NCBI RefSeq assembly: GCF_017833415.1
Contig: NZ_JAFICC010000009.1
Span: forward strand, 62,001-126,000
Length of the DNA stretch: 64,000 nucleotides
Source: Flavobacterium sp. 1355
GTDB taxonomy: Bacteria; Bacteroidota; Bacteroidia; Flavobacteriales; Flavobacteriaceae
Direction of reading: 5' to 3'
The position numbers and the translations under genes were made by a program. Below are positions 48,062-58,306 of this stretch, piece after piece (within the stretch, counting starts at the first letter, position 1; the number at the start of each line of letters is the position of its first letter). Below the pieces are notes generated by a model. It did not search any database. It was given only the letters and a program-made list of their open reading frames with translations, and had not been told where the DNA came from.

Positions 48062-48691
48062 TTATTTACTTAAATTTTCTTCGATTAACTCCAAAGAACC
48101 TTCTAAAAGCACTAAATTATTAGTGTTTAAAATAGCGTAAGTGCTTAATTCTGAGCTAGTTACGACATTAGAAGCCTTTAAATTGCGTGACGACAAATAT
48201 ACATTTTTATTCGACTCTCCCAACACAAATAGAGATTTTTTATTTTCTAACCCTAAAGCTTTCAAAACGTTAATGAAATTTTTAGTGTTTGGCGCTTCAA
48301 AATTAAAGTCTTCAAGAACGATAATATTCGACTCTTTTGCTTTGATTGAGAAAGCTGATTTTCTTGCCAATCTTTTCAAGCTTTTATTCAATTTGAATGA
48401 ATAACTTCTTGGTCTTGGCCCGAAAATTGTTCCACCACCTTTAAACAATGGATTTTTGATACTTCCCGCACGAGCTGTACCAGTTCCTTTTTGTTTTTTA
48501 ATCTTACGTGTACTTCCAGTCACTTCAGCTCTTTCTTTAGCTTTGTGAGTTCCTTGTCTTTGATTAGCAAGATATTGCTTAACATCAAGGTATACAGCGT
48601 GATTGTTTGGTTCAATTGCGAATACTGAATCAGAAAGTTGAACTTTTCTTCCAGTATCTTTTCCGTTGAAATCTAATACTTTTACTTCCAT
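48062..48691 (-). CDS. rplD: 50S ribosomal protein uL4
   Basis: This is a 209-residue uL4 with the tunnel loop containing [20 protein letters not shown] and [20 protein letters not shown] near residues 62-105. In E. coli uL4 represses the S10 operon. The gene shares one base with the rplC stop, so translation is coupled. Confidence 0.97.
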   Translation of the reverse strand: MEVKVLDFNGKDTGRKVQLSDSVFAIEPNNHAVYLDVKQYLANQRQGTHKAKERAEVTGSTRKIKKQKGTGTARAGSIKNPLFKGGGTIFGPRPRSYSFKLNKSLKRLARKSAFSIKAKESNIIVLEDFNFEAPNTKNFINVLKALGLENKKSLFVLGESNKNVYLSSRNLKASNVVTSSELSTYAILNTNNLVLLEGSLELIEENLSK

Positions 48692-49308
48692 TACTTCTGA
48701 ATGATTACATAAGAGTTTTTATGTCCAGGAACACATCCTTTAATAACAAGCAGGTTCTTTTCAGCAACTACTTTTAAAACTCTAAGGTTTTGAACTTTTA
48801 CATTGTCTCCTCCCATTCTTCCAGCCATACGCATTCCTTTGAATACTCTAGATGGATAAGAAGAAGCTCCCACAGAACCTGGCGCTCTTAAACGGTTGTG
48901 TTGACCGTGAGTTGCTTGTCCAACACCACCAAATCCGTGACGCTTAACAACCCCTTGAAAACCTTTACCTTTAGATACACCTTGTACATCTACAAATTCT
49001 CCTTCAGCAAAAATAGAAACATCAATAAGATCTCCTAATTTTTGTTCAGTTGCAAAATCTTGAAATTCAACGACTTTTTTCTTAGCAACAGTTCCAGCTT
49101 TTTTAAAGTGACCTAAAGCCGCTTTAGTGGAATGTTTCTCGTTTTTGTCATCGAAACCAAGTTGCAACGCTTCGTACCCGTCAACACCTTTGGTTCTGAC
49201 TTGGGTAACAACACACGGCCCAGCCTCGATTACTGTACAAGGAATGTTTTTCCCGTTTTCGTCGAAAATACTAGTCATGCCGATTTTTTTACCAATTAAC
49301 CCAGACAT
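48691..49308 (-). CDS. rplC: 50S ribosomal protein uL3
   Basis: This is a 205-residue uL3: [20 protein letters not shown] at the start, then [20 protein letters not shown] and [20 protein letters not shown], the extension that reaches the peptidyl-transferase centre. It is the first gene of the S10-spc-alpha transcript here because rpsJ lies in the str operon. Confidence 0.98.
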   Translation of the reverse strand: MSGLIGKKIGMTSIFDENGKNIPCTVIEAGPCVVTQVRTKGVDGYEALQLGFDDKNEKHSTKAALGHFKKAGTVAKKKVVEFQDFATEQKLGDLIDVSIFAEGEFVDVQGVSKGKGFQGVVKRHGFGGVGQATHGQHNRLRAPGSVGASSYPSRVFKGMRMAGRMGGDNVKVQNLRVLKVVAEKNLLVIKGCVPGHKNSYVIIQK

Positions 49309-49377
49309 AAATATTAATTATTAATTACTAAAATTCCCTTCAATTTGAAAATAACAGAAATTTCCAAACAGGGAGTG

Positions 49378-49409
49378 CAAAAGTATACATTAAAATTGAA
49401 TATACCAAA
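49378..49409 (-). promoter_or_regulatory. Promoter of the rplC-led ribosomal operon
   Basis: The minus strand has TACTTTTG (complement of 49378-49385) and TTTG (49406-49409) with exactly 20 bases between. Box and spacing equal those of the internal rpsH promoter. The predicted leader before rplC is about 65 bases, and I see no strong hairpin in it. Confidence 0.7.
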
Positions 49410-49660
49410 CAGTTAGAAAAATTAAATAGCTCATAATCAAAATCAAAGCATCTATCTCATCATCATCGGTATTTTATTTCTGAAAAAATTAAATTTTACT
49501 TATCTAACCTACAACACCATTTAGCTTAATAATTATTTAATATGTCTAATGAAAAACGCCCGCAACAGGCTAAATAAAAGACATTTCTCTAAAACAAAAA
49601 AAACAACGATCAAAATTCACACCTTGAAAAACACAACGCAAAAAATCCTCATTAACAAAA
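49410..49660. other. Non-coding stretch between rplC promoter and rpsJ terminator
   Basis: This is the largest gene-free interval in the ribosomal cluster (403 bases from 49309 to 49711). Apart from the rplC promoter and the rpsJ terminator it is strongly AT-rich, and I see no convincing gene, RNA structure or repeat. One short open frame on the plus strand (49549-49773) is lysine/asparagine-rich, runs through the terminator into rpsJ and looks like chance. The tuf gene often found in this area of other genomes is absent. Confidence 0.6.
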
Positions 49661-49690
49661 AAAAAGCGAAACATTTCTGTCTCGCTTTTT
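49652..49690 (-). terminator. Terminator of the str operon (after rpsJ)
   Basis: The arms 49661-49669 (AAAAAGCGA) and 49682-49690 (TCGCTTTTT) pair over nine bases around a 12-base loop. On the minus strand the stem continues into a run of at least nine T. It lies 22 bases after the rpsJ stop and separates the str operon from the rplC-led operon. Confidence 0.8.
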
Positions 49691-49711
49691 ATATACAAAA
49701 TATAATAAAAA

Positions 49712-50017
49712 TTATACTTTTATTTCAACTTCAACTCCACTTGGCAATTCAAGTTTCATTAATGCATCAATAGTTTTAGATGAAGATGAATAAATATCAA
49801 TCAATCTCTTGTATGACATTACTTCAAATTGCTCTCTCGCTTTTTTGTTAACGTGCGGAGAACGCAACACAGTGAAAAGTTTTTTGTGAGTTGGTAACGG
49901 AATTGGACCTGTTACAACTGCTCCAGTAGTTTTTACTGTTTTTACGATCTTTTCAGCAGATTTATCTACCAACATGTGATCGTAAGATTTTAGTTTTATT
50001 CTGATTTTTTGACTCAT
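49712..50017 (-). CDS. rpsJ: 30S ribosomal protein uS10
   Basis: This is a 101-residue uS10 (NusE): [20 protein letters not shown], then [20 protein letters not shown] and [20 protein letters not shown]. It is both a ribosomal protein and a partner of NusB and NusG in antitermination, and could be a partner of the UpxY-like protein. It follows fusA by 11 bases and closes the str operon. Confidence 0.98.
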
Positions 50018-50028
50018 TTTCTTAAGAA

Positions 50029-52185
50029 TTAAGCGTTACCTTTTGCTTTTTTAATTACAGCTTCTGAAATATTAGAAGGTGTTTCTGCATAATGTGAAAA
50101 CTCCATTGTTGAAGTAGCTCTACCAGAAGATAATGTTCTTAATGTAGTTACATATCCAAACATTTCTGATAAAGGCACATCAGCTTTAATAGTTTTAGCA
50201 CCATTTCTGTCACCCATGTCATTAACCTGACCTCTACGACGATTGATATCACCTACGATATCTCCCATGTTTTCCTCAGGAGTAATAACTTCCATTTTCA
50301 TGATTGGCTCAAGAATAATTGCTCCAGCAGCCTTAGCTACTTCTCTATAACCCATTCTAGCTGCTAATTCAAAAGAAAGCGCATCAGAATCGACAGGGTG
50401 GAAAGATCCGTCTGTCAAAGTTACTTTCAAACTATCCACTTGATAACCAGCCAAAGGACCAGTTTTCATAGCTTCACGGAAACCTTTTTCTACAGATGGA
50501 ATATATTCTTTAGGAACGTTACCACCTTTTACTGCATTAATAAACTGCAATCCTACAGGAACTTTACCATCAACTTCATCAGCTGGCTCAAGTGTAAACA
50601 CGATATCACCGAATTTACCACGACCTCCTGATTGTTTCTTATAAGTCTCTCTATGTGTTGCACTTCTTGTAAACGCTTCTTTATATTCAACTTGAGGCTC
50701 ACCTTGGTTCACTTCAACTTTAAATTCACGTTTCATACGATCCACTAAGATATCTAAGTGAAGCTCACCCATACCAGAGATAATAGTTTGCCCTGAAGCC
50801 TCATCTGTTCTAACAGTAAATGTTGGATCTTCTTCAGCTAATTTAGCCAAAGCCATACCCATTTTATCAACGTCAGCTTTAGTTTTAGGTTCAATTGCAA
50901 TACCAATTACCGGTGCAGGGAATTTCATTGACTCAAGAATGATTGGGTGTTTTTCATCACACAATGTATCTCCAGTTTTGATATCTTTAAATCCAACAGC
51001 AGCTCCAATATCTCCAGCCTCAATAAACTCGATTGGATTTTGTTTATTAGCGTGCATTTGGTAGATACGAGAAATTCTTTCTTTATTTCCTGAACGAGTG
51101 TTCAAAACATAAGAACCAGCATCTAAACGTCCAGAGTAAGCACGGAAGAAAGCTAAACGACCTACGAATGGGTCAGTAGCAATTTTAAATGCCAAAGCAG
51201 CGAACGGCTCTTTTACATCTGGCTTACGCAAGATTTTAGTTTGATCTTCTTCCAATAATTCAGCATCGTCAGGATGAATCCCTTCAATACCTTCTTTATC
51301 CATTGGAGATGGCAAATACTTACAAACCGCATCTAACATGAACTGAACTCCTTTGTTTTTGAAAGAAGAACCAGCAATCATCGGGATGATAGCCATGTCC
51401 ATAGTTGCAGCTCTAAGAGCATTGTTAATTTCTTCTTCTGTGATAGAATCTGGATTTTCCATATACTTATCAAGCAAGTTCTCATCGTAATCAGCAACTG
51501 CCTCAATAAGGATATCTCTATATTCTTTAACTTCTGCAACCATATCAGCAGGAATTTCAACAATATCAAAAGTTGCCCCTTGAGTTGCATCGTGCCAAAT
51601 GATAGCCTGGTTTTTTACTAAATCCACAACACCTTTGAAATCATTTTCTTCACCAATTGGCAAAGTGATTGCAACAGCATTAGATTTCAACATATCACGA
51701 ACTTGTTGACAAACTGCCAAAAAGTTAGATCCCTGACGGTCCATTTTATTAACGAATCCCATACGAGGAACTCTATATTGATCAGCAAGTCTCCAGTTAG
51801 TTTCTGATTGAGGCTCAACACCATCAACAGCACTAAACAAGAAAACCAATCCATCAAGTACACGCAAAGAACGGTTTACCTCTACAGTAAAGTCAACGTG
51901 CCCAGGAGTATCAATAATATTAAAGTGATATGGCAATGACTCAGGCAAAAGCTTACCTTGCTCAGTTGGAAAATTCCACTCACAAGTTGTTGCAGCCGAT
52001 GTAATTGTAATACCTCTTTCTTGCTCTTGTGCCATCCAGTCCATTGTTGCAGCACCATCATGTACTTCACCAATTTTATGTGATTTACCAGTATAAAAAA
52101 GGATACGCTCAGTTGTTGTTGTTTTACCAGCATCAATGTGAGCAGCGATTCCGATATTTCTTGTATATTTTAAATCTCTAGCCAT
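50029..52185 (-). CDS. fusA: Elongation factor G
   Basis: This 718-residue translational GTPase has G1 [20 protein letters not shown] near residues 10-29, G2 in [13 protein letters not shown]3 DTPGHVDFT and G4 NKMDR. Domains II to V follow, with [20 protein letters not shown] near residue 480 and the C-terminal [20 protein letters not shown]. It drives ribosome translocation. Wild-type-looking switch regions give no sign of fusidic acid resistance. It lies 10 bases downstream of rpsG. Confidence 0.98.
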   Translation of the reverse strand: MARDLKYTRNIGIAAHIDAGKTTTTERILFYTGKSHKIGEVHDGAATMDWMAQEQERGITITSAATTCEWNFPTEQGKLLPESLPYHFNIIDTPGHVDFTVEVNRSLRVLDGLVFLFSAVDGVEPQSETNWRLADQYRVPRMGFVNKMDRQGSNFLAVCQQVRDMLKSNAVAITLPIGEENDFKGVVDLVKNQAIIWHDATQGATFDIVEIPADMVAEVKEYRDILIEAVADYDENLLDKYMENPDSITEEEINNALRAATMDMAIIPMIAGSSFKNKGVQFMLDAVCKYLPSPMDKEGIEGIHPDDAELLEEDQTKILRKPDVKEPFAALAFKIATDPFVGRLAFFRAYSGRLDAGSYVLNTRSGNKERISRIYQMHANKQNPIEFIEAGDIGAAVGFKDIKTGDTLCDEKHPIILESMKFPAPVIGIAIEPKTKADVDKMGMALAKLAEEDPTFTVRTDEASGQTIISGMGELHLDILVDRMKREFKVEVNQGEPQVEYKEAFTRSATHRETYKKQSGGRGKFGDIVFTLEPADEVDGKVPVGLQFINAVKGGNVPKEYIPSVEKGFREAMKTGPLAGYQVDSLKVTLTDGSFHPVDSDALSFELAARMGYREVAKAAGAIILEPIMKMEVITPEENMGDIVGDINRRRGQVNDMGDRNGAKTIKADVPLSEMFGYVTTLRTLSSGRATSTMEFSHYAETPSNISEAVIKKAKGNA

Positions 52186-52195
52186 TTCTTACGAA

Positions 52196-52672
52196 TTAAA
52201 ATCTAAAGTGAGAGAAAGCTTTATTAGCTTCTGCCATCTTGTGAGTATCCATTCTTTTCTTAACCGCAGCACCTTCTTCTTTAGCAGCAGCTAAACATTC
52301 TGACGCTAAACGTTGTGCCATAGATTTTTCATTTCTTCTTCTAGAATAAAGTATCAACCACTTCATTGCCATAGAAATTTTTCTGTCTGGTCTAATTTGC
52401 ATTGGAATTTGAAATGTAGCTCCACCTACTCTACGACTACGTACTTCTACGTGAGGCATAACGTTAGTTAAAGCATCTTTCCAAATTTCTAATGAAGATT
52501 TTTCTGAATCTTGCTTTTTAGATTCGATGATGTCAATTGCATCATAAAATACTTTGAAAGCTGTAGATTTCTTACCATCCCACATTAAGTTATTCACAAA
52601 ACGTGTTACCAATTGGTCGTTAAACCTCGGATCTGGTAAAAGTGGTCTTTTCTTTGCCGCTCTTTTTCTCAT
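52196..52672 (-). CDS. rpsG: 30S ribosomal protein uS7
   Basis: This is a 158-residue uS7: MRKRAAKKRPLLPDPRFNDQ, then FVNNLMWDGKKSTAFKVFYD and VEVRSRRVGGATFQIPMQIR, with the C-terminal HKMAEANKAFSHFRF. It binds the head of 16S rRNA and in E. coli represses the str operon. It lies 23 bases downstream of rpsL. Confidence 0.98.
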   Translation of the reverse strand: MRKRAAKKRPLLPDPRFNDQLVTRFVNNLMWDGKKSTAFKVFYDAIDIIESKKQDSEKSSLEIWKDALTNVMPHVEVRSRRVGGATFQIPMQIRPDRKISMAMKWLILYSRRRNEKSMAQRLASECLAAAKEEGAAVKKRMDTHKMAEANKAFSHFRF

Positions 52673-52695
52673 GTCTTTTTCTTAAAAGTTTTAAA

Positions 52696-53079
52696 TTACT
52701 TTTTTGCTTCTTTTGGGCGTTTAGCACCGTACTTAGATCTTCTTTGCGTTCTTCCTGCAACTCCTGACGTGTCAAGTGCTCCACGAACGATATGATATCT
52801 AACACCTGGTAAATCTTTTACCCTTCCGCCTCTAACTAATACTATCGAGTGCTCTTGTAAATTGTGTCCTTCTCCAGGGATGTAAGCATTCACTTCATTA
52901 CCATTTGTCAAACGTACACGCGCAACTTTACGCATTGCAGAGTTTGGTTTTTTTGGTGTAGTAGTGTAAACACGCGTACAAACCCCTCTTCTTTGAGGAC
53001 AAGAATCTAAAGCAACCGATTTACTCTTCTTAGTTATCTGAGTTCTTCCTGTTCTTACTAATTGTTGAATTGTTGGCAT
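52696..53079 (-). CDS. rpsL: 30S ribosomal protein uS12
   Basis: This is a 127-residue uS12: [40 protein letters not shown] and [21 protein letters not shown]43 and K88, the positions changed in streptomycin-resistant mutants, are both lysine, so a streptomycin-sensitive form is expected. The frame is open for 28 codons more upstream, but the start at 53079 gives the conserved N-terminus and lies downstream of the promoter. Confidence 0.98.
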
Positions 53080-53133
53080 AATTAATACTAAAAATTTATT
53101 ATGTATATTAAATTCCCGCTTTTTACGGGGTTG

Positions 53134-53164
53134 CAAATGTATAAAATATTTTTCACTATACAAA
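53134..53164 (-). promoter_or_regulatory. Promoter of the str operon
   Basis: The minus strand has TACATTTG (complement of 53134-53141) and TTTG (53161-53164) separated by 19 bases. Immediately downstream, at the predicted 5' end of the mRNA, a small GC-rich hairpin (53115-53118 with 53126-53129) is possible. The leader before rpsL is about 50 bases. Confidence 0.7.
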
Positions 53165-53260
53165 CGTTAATCCATTAATTTTCAATAACATTATTTAAGC
53201 TTAAACTTTTACAAACAAATAATAGATATTTGCAGTATTTTTAACAAACACTAAACTCGC

Positions 53261-54961
53261 TTGAGACATCTTTTAAATATATTCATTTTAATAATCGGCT
53301 TGAGTTGTAAAGCTCAAATTTTTCATTTAAAAATAAATGGAAACAATTTGATTGAGAACAAAACAATAGATTCACTAAATTATACTACACAACACCAGAA
53401 TATAAAATCACTATTTAACGAGATAAACAACACTTCACAAAGATTGACAAAAAAAGGATATTTAGACAATAGCATACTCAGTGCCAACAAAATAAACGAC
53501 AGTACTTATATATCGATAATAAGCCTAAAAAATAAAATAAAAAATATACATATATATATAGGTAGAAATAATATCTTTTTTAATTCCTCGGAAACCAAAA
53601 ACGACACCTTAATTCTACCTTATGAAAACACAGAAAATTATTTAAATCAAAAAATAATTGAAGCAGAGAAACAAGGTTTTGCTCTAAGCAAGTTAAAACT
53701 AGAAAACATCCAAAGAAAGAATTCCATAATATATGCAGACTTAAGTTTTAAATCTGAAAAAAAACGCGTTATAAATTCAATTATCATGAATTATATAAAT
53801 GTCAATAATCATGATTTTTTTCCTAAAGGGCATTTAAAACAACTAAATAAAAAATACATCAACAAAACTTTTAATCAAAATACCATAAAAGAACTATATA
53901 ATGACATCAATAGTTTTGAATTTACTACTCAACCAAAATATCCTGAAATTTTATTCACAAACGACTCCACCAAAATATATGTTTACATTGAAAAAAGAAA
54001 AGCAAACAATTTTGATGGATATATTGGATTTTCGAATGACGAAAACAACAAGGTAAATCTAAACGGTTATCTCGACATTACACTTCAAAATATTCTTCAT
54101 TCAGGAGAGCAATTTTCTTTATATTGGAAAAGTGATGGGAATCAACAAAAGACTTTCAATACCAAATTAGAAATTCCTTATATTTTCAAAACTTCACTTG
54201 GAATAAAAGCACAATTAAATATATTTAAACAGGATAGTACATTTCAAAACACAAAAACGGCAATTGATCTGGGATATTATATCAACTATAATTCAAAAAT
54301 TTATTTTGGCTATCAATCTACAGAATCCAGTGACATCCAAAATACAAACAATTCAACGATCAGTGATTTCAATAACTCCTACCTTACTACATCAGCAGAA
54401 TATTGGAAAAACGACAATTCAAACGATTTATCTCCAAGAAAAACATACTTAAACCTAACAACAGGATTCGGAAAAAGAACCACTAATAACAATCCCGACA
54501 CTGCCGGATCAAGCAAGCAATTTTACATAAACATTAACGTTTCTTATAATTTCGAACTTAACAAGAGAAATTATTTTAACATAAATTCACAAAATTTTTA
54601 TCTAAATAGTAAAAATTACATTTCAAATGAATTATTCCGTTTTGGAGGAGTGAATTCTATTCGAGGATTTTTGGAAAATAGCCTGCAATCCAATTTCAAC
54701 TCTCTAATTCTTACAGAATACAGATATTTTGTTTCTAAAAACCTATATATTAATTCTATTATAGATTATGGGCTATATCAAGACTTGACGAGCTCTTTTG
54801 AAAAAAATAAAACAAAAAAATTAATAGGAATCGGAGCAGGAACAACAATACAAACCAAAAATGGTTTATTAAAAATTACTCTTACAAATGGAGGACAAAA
54901 CATTAACGAATTACAATTATATAACACTATCATAAACATATGTTATAATGTTAAATTTTAA
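53261..54961 (+). CDS. Omp85-family outer-membrane protein
   Basis: The 566-residue product has a signal peptide (RHLLNIFILIIGLSCKAQ), an N-terminal region of about 220 residues that may hold one or two POTRA-like domains, and a beta-rich C-terminal half. Near residue 465 it shows FRFGGVNSIRGFLENSL, containing the RGF motif of the Omp85 barrel loop, and it ends in an aromatic NVKF tail. It is shorter than BamA (about 800), and could be a TamA-like or two-partner-secretion-like member. The start is TTG at 53261: an in-frame stop lies at 53252-53254 and the signal peptide begins at once. The gene looks more AT-rich than its neighbours. Confidence 0.78.
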   Translation: MRHLLNIFILIIGLSCKAQIFHLKINGNNLIENKTIDSLNYTTQHQNIKSLFNEINNTSQRLTKKGYLDNSILSANKINDSTYISIISLKNKIKNIHIYIGRNNIFFNSSETKNDTLILPYENTENYLNQKIIEAEKQGFALSKLKLENIQRKNSIIYADLSFKSEKKRVINSIIMNYINVNNHDFFPKGHLKQLNKKYINKTFNQNTIKELYNDINSFEFTTQPKYPEILFTNDSTKIYVYIEKRKANNFDGYIGFSNDENNKVNLNGYLDITLQNILHSGEQFSLYWKSDGNQQKTFNTKLEIPYIFKTSLGIKAQLNIFKQDSTFQNTKTAIDLGYYINYNSKIYFGYQSTESSDIQNTNNSTISDFNNSYLTTSAEYWKNDNSNDLSPRKTYLNLTTGFGKRTTNNNPDTAGSSKQFYININVSYNFELNKRNYFNINSQNFYLNSKNYISNELFRFGGVNSIRGFLENSLQSNFNSLILTEYRYFVSKNLYINSIIDYGLYQDLTSSFEKNKTKKLIGIGAGTTIQTKNGLLKITLTNGGQNINELQLYNTIINICYNVKF

Positions 54962-55045
54962 TGTTTAACAAAAAAAGATTTTTATTTATTAGGATAGTTA
55001 ACAAATTATTAAGAGTTTTGCGATACTAATTCAAAATATTTAAAA

Positions 55046-58000
55046 ATGAAACTAAAGTTCAATGGATTCTTAGTGCTTTTATTAGTACTAGTAGCGCAAC
55101 TAACTTTTGCGCAAGAAAGAGCTGTTTCGGGTATCGTTACCGATAATGCAGGTATGCCTTTGCCAGGTGTAAGTGTATTAGTAAAAGGAACGAAATCTGG
55201 GACGCAAACTGATTTTGATGGTAAATACTCTATCAAAGCATCAACAAGCCAAGTTTTGGTATTTAGCTACATTGGGATGAAAACCCAAGAAATAGCTGCA
55301 AGTTCATCTTCTGTTAATGTAAAATTAGCTGGTGATGCACAAGAACTTGAAGGTGTTGTAGTAACAACAGCTTTAGGTGTTAAAAGAGAGAAAAAATCTC
55401 TTGGTTACGCAACACAAGAATTAAAAGCAGGAGATCTAAAATCTGGTACTTCAAGTGGAAACTTCTTAAATGAACTTTCTGGTAAAGTAGCAGGTGTTAA
55501 CGTAAGAAGAAACACTAACTTTGGTGGTTCTACGAGTGCAATCTCTCGTGGTGTTAAAGCTATCAACCAAAGTAATGAGATGCTTATCGTTATTGATGGT
55601 ATGCCAATTAACAACGCTAACAACACTAACGATGGTACTTCAGAACAATTAAGAGGTGCTCAGGGTTATGACTACGGAAATAACGGTATGGATATTAATC
55701 CAGAAGATATTGAAAGTGTGAACGTATTGAAAGGTGCTGCTGCATCTGCACTATACGGATACTTAGCTGGTAACGGGGTTTTAATGATTACTACTAAAAA
55801 AGGTAGAGCTAAAAAAGGTCTTGGGATTACTGTTTCTTCTGAAGTAGTAACTGGTTCTCCAGACAAAGATACTTTCGTTAAATATCAAAAACAATACGGA
55901 GCTGGATACGGTGGTTCTTTTGACACTAGTGCCGATCTTGATGGTGATGGTGTAAATGACAGAGTTGTTTACATGGGAGATGACTCTTCTACTGGTAACG
56001 CTTTTGATCCTTCTTTGAATGTTTATCAATGGGATTCATTCTCAGATTATCCTGGAAATCCTAATTATGGTAAAAAATCAGCTTGGACAGCTGCTAAAAA
56101 CGACCCTAATTCTTTCTTCAAAAACTCTTTATCTTTGGTAAACAGTATATCTTTTGAAGATGCTAACGACAAAACGAATTTAGTTTTCAACTATTCAAAT
56201 ACTAAACAAACAGGTATTTTACCAAATAGTGAATTAAATAAAAACAATTTCAGTGTAAAAGTAAATCACCAATTTTCTGACAGACTTTCACTTAGTACTT
56301 TTGCTAACTTCTCAAACCAATCTACAATAGGTAGAAACATGACAGGATATAGCGACAACTTAGTGTCTGGTTTCCGTCAATGGTGGCAAACTAACGTTGA
56401 TATTAAACAACAACAACAAGCTTACAATAACTCAGGTGGTCAAAACCTTACTTGGAACAGACTTGGTGCTGACGATGGATTCCCTGCATATTGGAACAAC
56501 CCTTATTTTGATCGTTACAAAAACTATCAAAATGACAGCAGAAACCGTTTTGTAGGTTATGCAAACTTTACTTATAAAATTGCTGAATGGGTATCTGCAA
56601 CTGCGAAAATATCTACTGATACATATTCTGAAATCCGTGAAGAAAGATTAGCTGTAGGTTCTGTAGGAAAAACTTTTGGTGTAAATGGTTTTACTGAAAT
56701 GTCAGGATACCAACGTTATAACGGTAATTTCTCTGAGCAAAACTACGATTTGTTACTTAACTTCAAAAAGAACTTCGGTGAAAACTGGAACTTAACAGGA
56801 GTTGCGGGTGGAACGATAAGAAGAAATTATTTTAATCAAATTACTGCTTCAACTGAAGGTGGCCTTATTAATCCAGGTCTTTACAGTTTAGATAACTCTG
56901 TATCATCAAGCCCTTACCCTTACGAAAGAGAAACTAAAACTGGAGTTAACAGTTACTTTGTTTCTGCTTCTATCGGATATATGGATCAATTCTTTATTGA
57001 TGCAACATCAAGAAGAGATGCTTTCTCTCAATTACCTGAAGGAAACAACTCTTTATTTAGTAACTCTATTTCTGGTAGCTGGGTTTTCACTAAACTTGCA
57101 AATGCAAGCTGGTTAACATTTGGTAAATTAAGAGGTGGTTATTCTGAAAGCCCACTTGGAACACCAACATTAGCTTTAGTTGATACTTATACAAAAATTA
57201 ACGCTTTTAACGGACAACAACAATACTCTGTAAACGGAACAAAAAACAATTCTAACCTAGAGCCTATCAAAACTAAGACACAAGAGATTGGTCTTGAGAT
57301 GCAGTTCTTAAACAAAAGAGTTGGATTTGACGTGAGTTTATACAAAAACGTTAACGAAGGTGAGGCTATTCCAGTTGAATATTCTCGTGCTACAGGATAT
57401 AGCTTCCAGTACATAAATGCTGCGACTATTGAGAATAAAGGTATCGAGGTTCAATTTAATGCTACTCCAATCAAAACAAATAATTTTGCTTGGGATATTA
57501 CAGTTAACTGGTCTAAAAACAAGAACATGGTAACTGCTCTTGCTCCAGGATTAGAAAACTTAGTAATTGGTGGAACTTACCCAGGAAGTGTTACATTAAA
57601 TGCTGTAGCTGGAAAACCATTTGGAATTTTAAAAGGTACAGATTACGTTTATGCTGCAGACGGTCAAAGAGTTGTGAACCCAGCAAACGGAACTTATTTA
57701 CTTAACACAAGTGCAAACAACATTATTGGAGATATTAACCCTGATTGGATTGGTGGTCTTCGTAATAAATTCTCATACAAAAGTTTATCATTAAGCTTCT
57801 TGATTGATATGAAAAAAGGAGGAGATATCTTCTCTACAGATCAATGGTATGGTCAAGGTACAGGTTTAACTGAAAATACAGTTGGCAACAATGACTTAGG
57901 ATATCCTAAAAGAAATTCACTTGCTACTGGTGGTGGTGTAATCCTTCCAGGTGTTTACCCTGACGGTACTCCAAACACAACAAGAACTGCATATGTTACA

Positions 58001-58303
58001 GGTGGAGCTATTACAAATGCATATGGAAATGGAGCTAGAAAAGATTATGTATATGATGCTGGTTTTATCAAATTAAGAGAAGTAAACATTACTTATACTT
58101 TACCAACTTCATTAGTACAAAAAATAAAATTAGTTGACGCGAAAATATCTATTATTGGATCAAACTTATGGATAATCGATAAAGATCTTCCAGATGCTGA
58201 CCCAGAAAGTGGTTTAGGGTCTAACATAGGATCTTCAGGTTTATCTATCGGGTCTTTACCAACCACTAGAAATATTGGTTGCAACTTAACAATAAAATTC
58301 TAA
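55046..58303 (+). CDS. susC: SusC/RagA-family TonB-linked outer-membrane transporter
   Basis: The 1085-residue protein has a signal peptide (cleavage near A22-Q23). A carboxypeptidase-regulatory-like domain follows (VSGIVTDNAGMPLPGVSVLV near residues 27-46), then a TonB plug (IDGMPINNANNTNDG near 182-196 and SVNVLKGAAASALYG near 223-237) and a large beta barrel ending in TIKF. With the SusD partner it forms a lidded importer for oligosaccharides or peptides; the substrate cannot be read from sequence. Codon use looks biased to high-expression codons compared with the Omp85 gene upstream. Confidence 0.96.
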   Translation: MKLKFNGFLVLLLVLVAQLTFAQERAVSGIVTDNAGMPLPGVSVLVKGTKSGTQTDFDGKYSIKASTSQVLVFSYIGMKTQEIAASSSSVNVKLAGDAQELEGVVVTTALGVKREKKSLGYATQELKAGDLKSGTSSGNFLNELSGKVAGVNVRRNTNFGGSTSAISRGVKAINQSNEMLIVIDGMPINNANNTNDGTSEQLRGAQGYDYGNNGMDINPEDIESVNVLKGAAASALYGYLAGNGVLMITTKKGRAKKGLGITVSSEVVTGSPDKDTFVKYQKQYGAGYGGSFDTSADLDGDGVNDRVVYMGDDSSTGNAFDPSLNVYQWDSFSDYPGNPNYGKKSAWTAAKNDPNSFFKNSLSLVNSISFEDANDKTNLVFNYSNTKQTGILPNSELNKNNFSVKVNHQFSDRLSLSTFANFSNQSTIGRNMTGYSDNLVSGFRQWWQTNVDIKQQQQAYNNSGGQNLTWNRLGADDGFPAYWNNPYFDRYKNYQNDSRNRFVGYANFTYKIAEWVSATAKISTDTYSEIREERLAVGSVGKTFGVNGFTEMSGYQRYNGNFSEQNYDLLLNFKKNFGENWNLTGVAGGTIRRNYFNQITASTEGGLINPGLYSLDNSVSSSPYPYERETKTGVNSYFVSASIGYMDQFFIDATSRRDAFSQLPEGNNSLFSNSISGSWVFTKLANASWLTFGKLRGGYSESPLGTPTLALVDTYTKINAFNGQQQYSVNGTKNNSNLEPIKTKTQEIGLEMQFLNKRVGFDVSLYKNVNEGEAIPVEYSRATGYSFQYINAATIENKGIEVQFNATPIKTNNFAWDITVNWSKNKNMVTALAPGLENLVIGGTYPGSVTLNAVAGKPFGILKGTDYVYAADGQRVVNPANGTYLLNTSANNIIGDINPDWIGGLRNKFSYKSLSLSFLIDMKKGGDIFSTDQWYGQGTGLTENTVGNNDLGYPKRNSLATGGGVILPGVYPDGTPNTTRTAYVTGGAITNAYGNGARKDYVYDAGFIKLREVNITYTLPTSLVQKIKLVDAKISIIGSNLWIIDKDLPDADPESGLGSNIGSSGLSIGSLPTTRNIGCNLTIKF

Positions 58304-58306
58304 GCT

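Noticed and set aside
49549..49773. Plus-strand open frame of 74 codons in the rpsJ-rplC gap
   Set aside because: Low-complexity lysine/asparagine product, crosses the rpsJ terminator and the end of rpsJ, no promoter or signal.
53080..53163. 28-codon N-terminal extension of uS12
   Set aside because: The conserved MPTIQQL start is at 53079 and the extension runs across the promoter -7 box.
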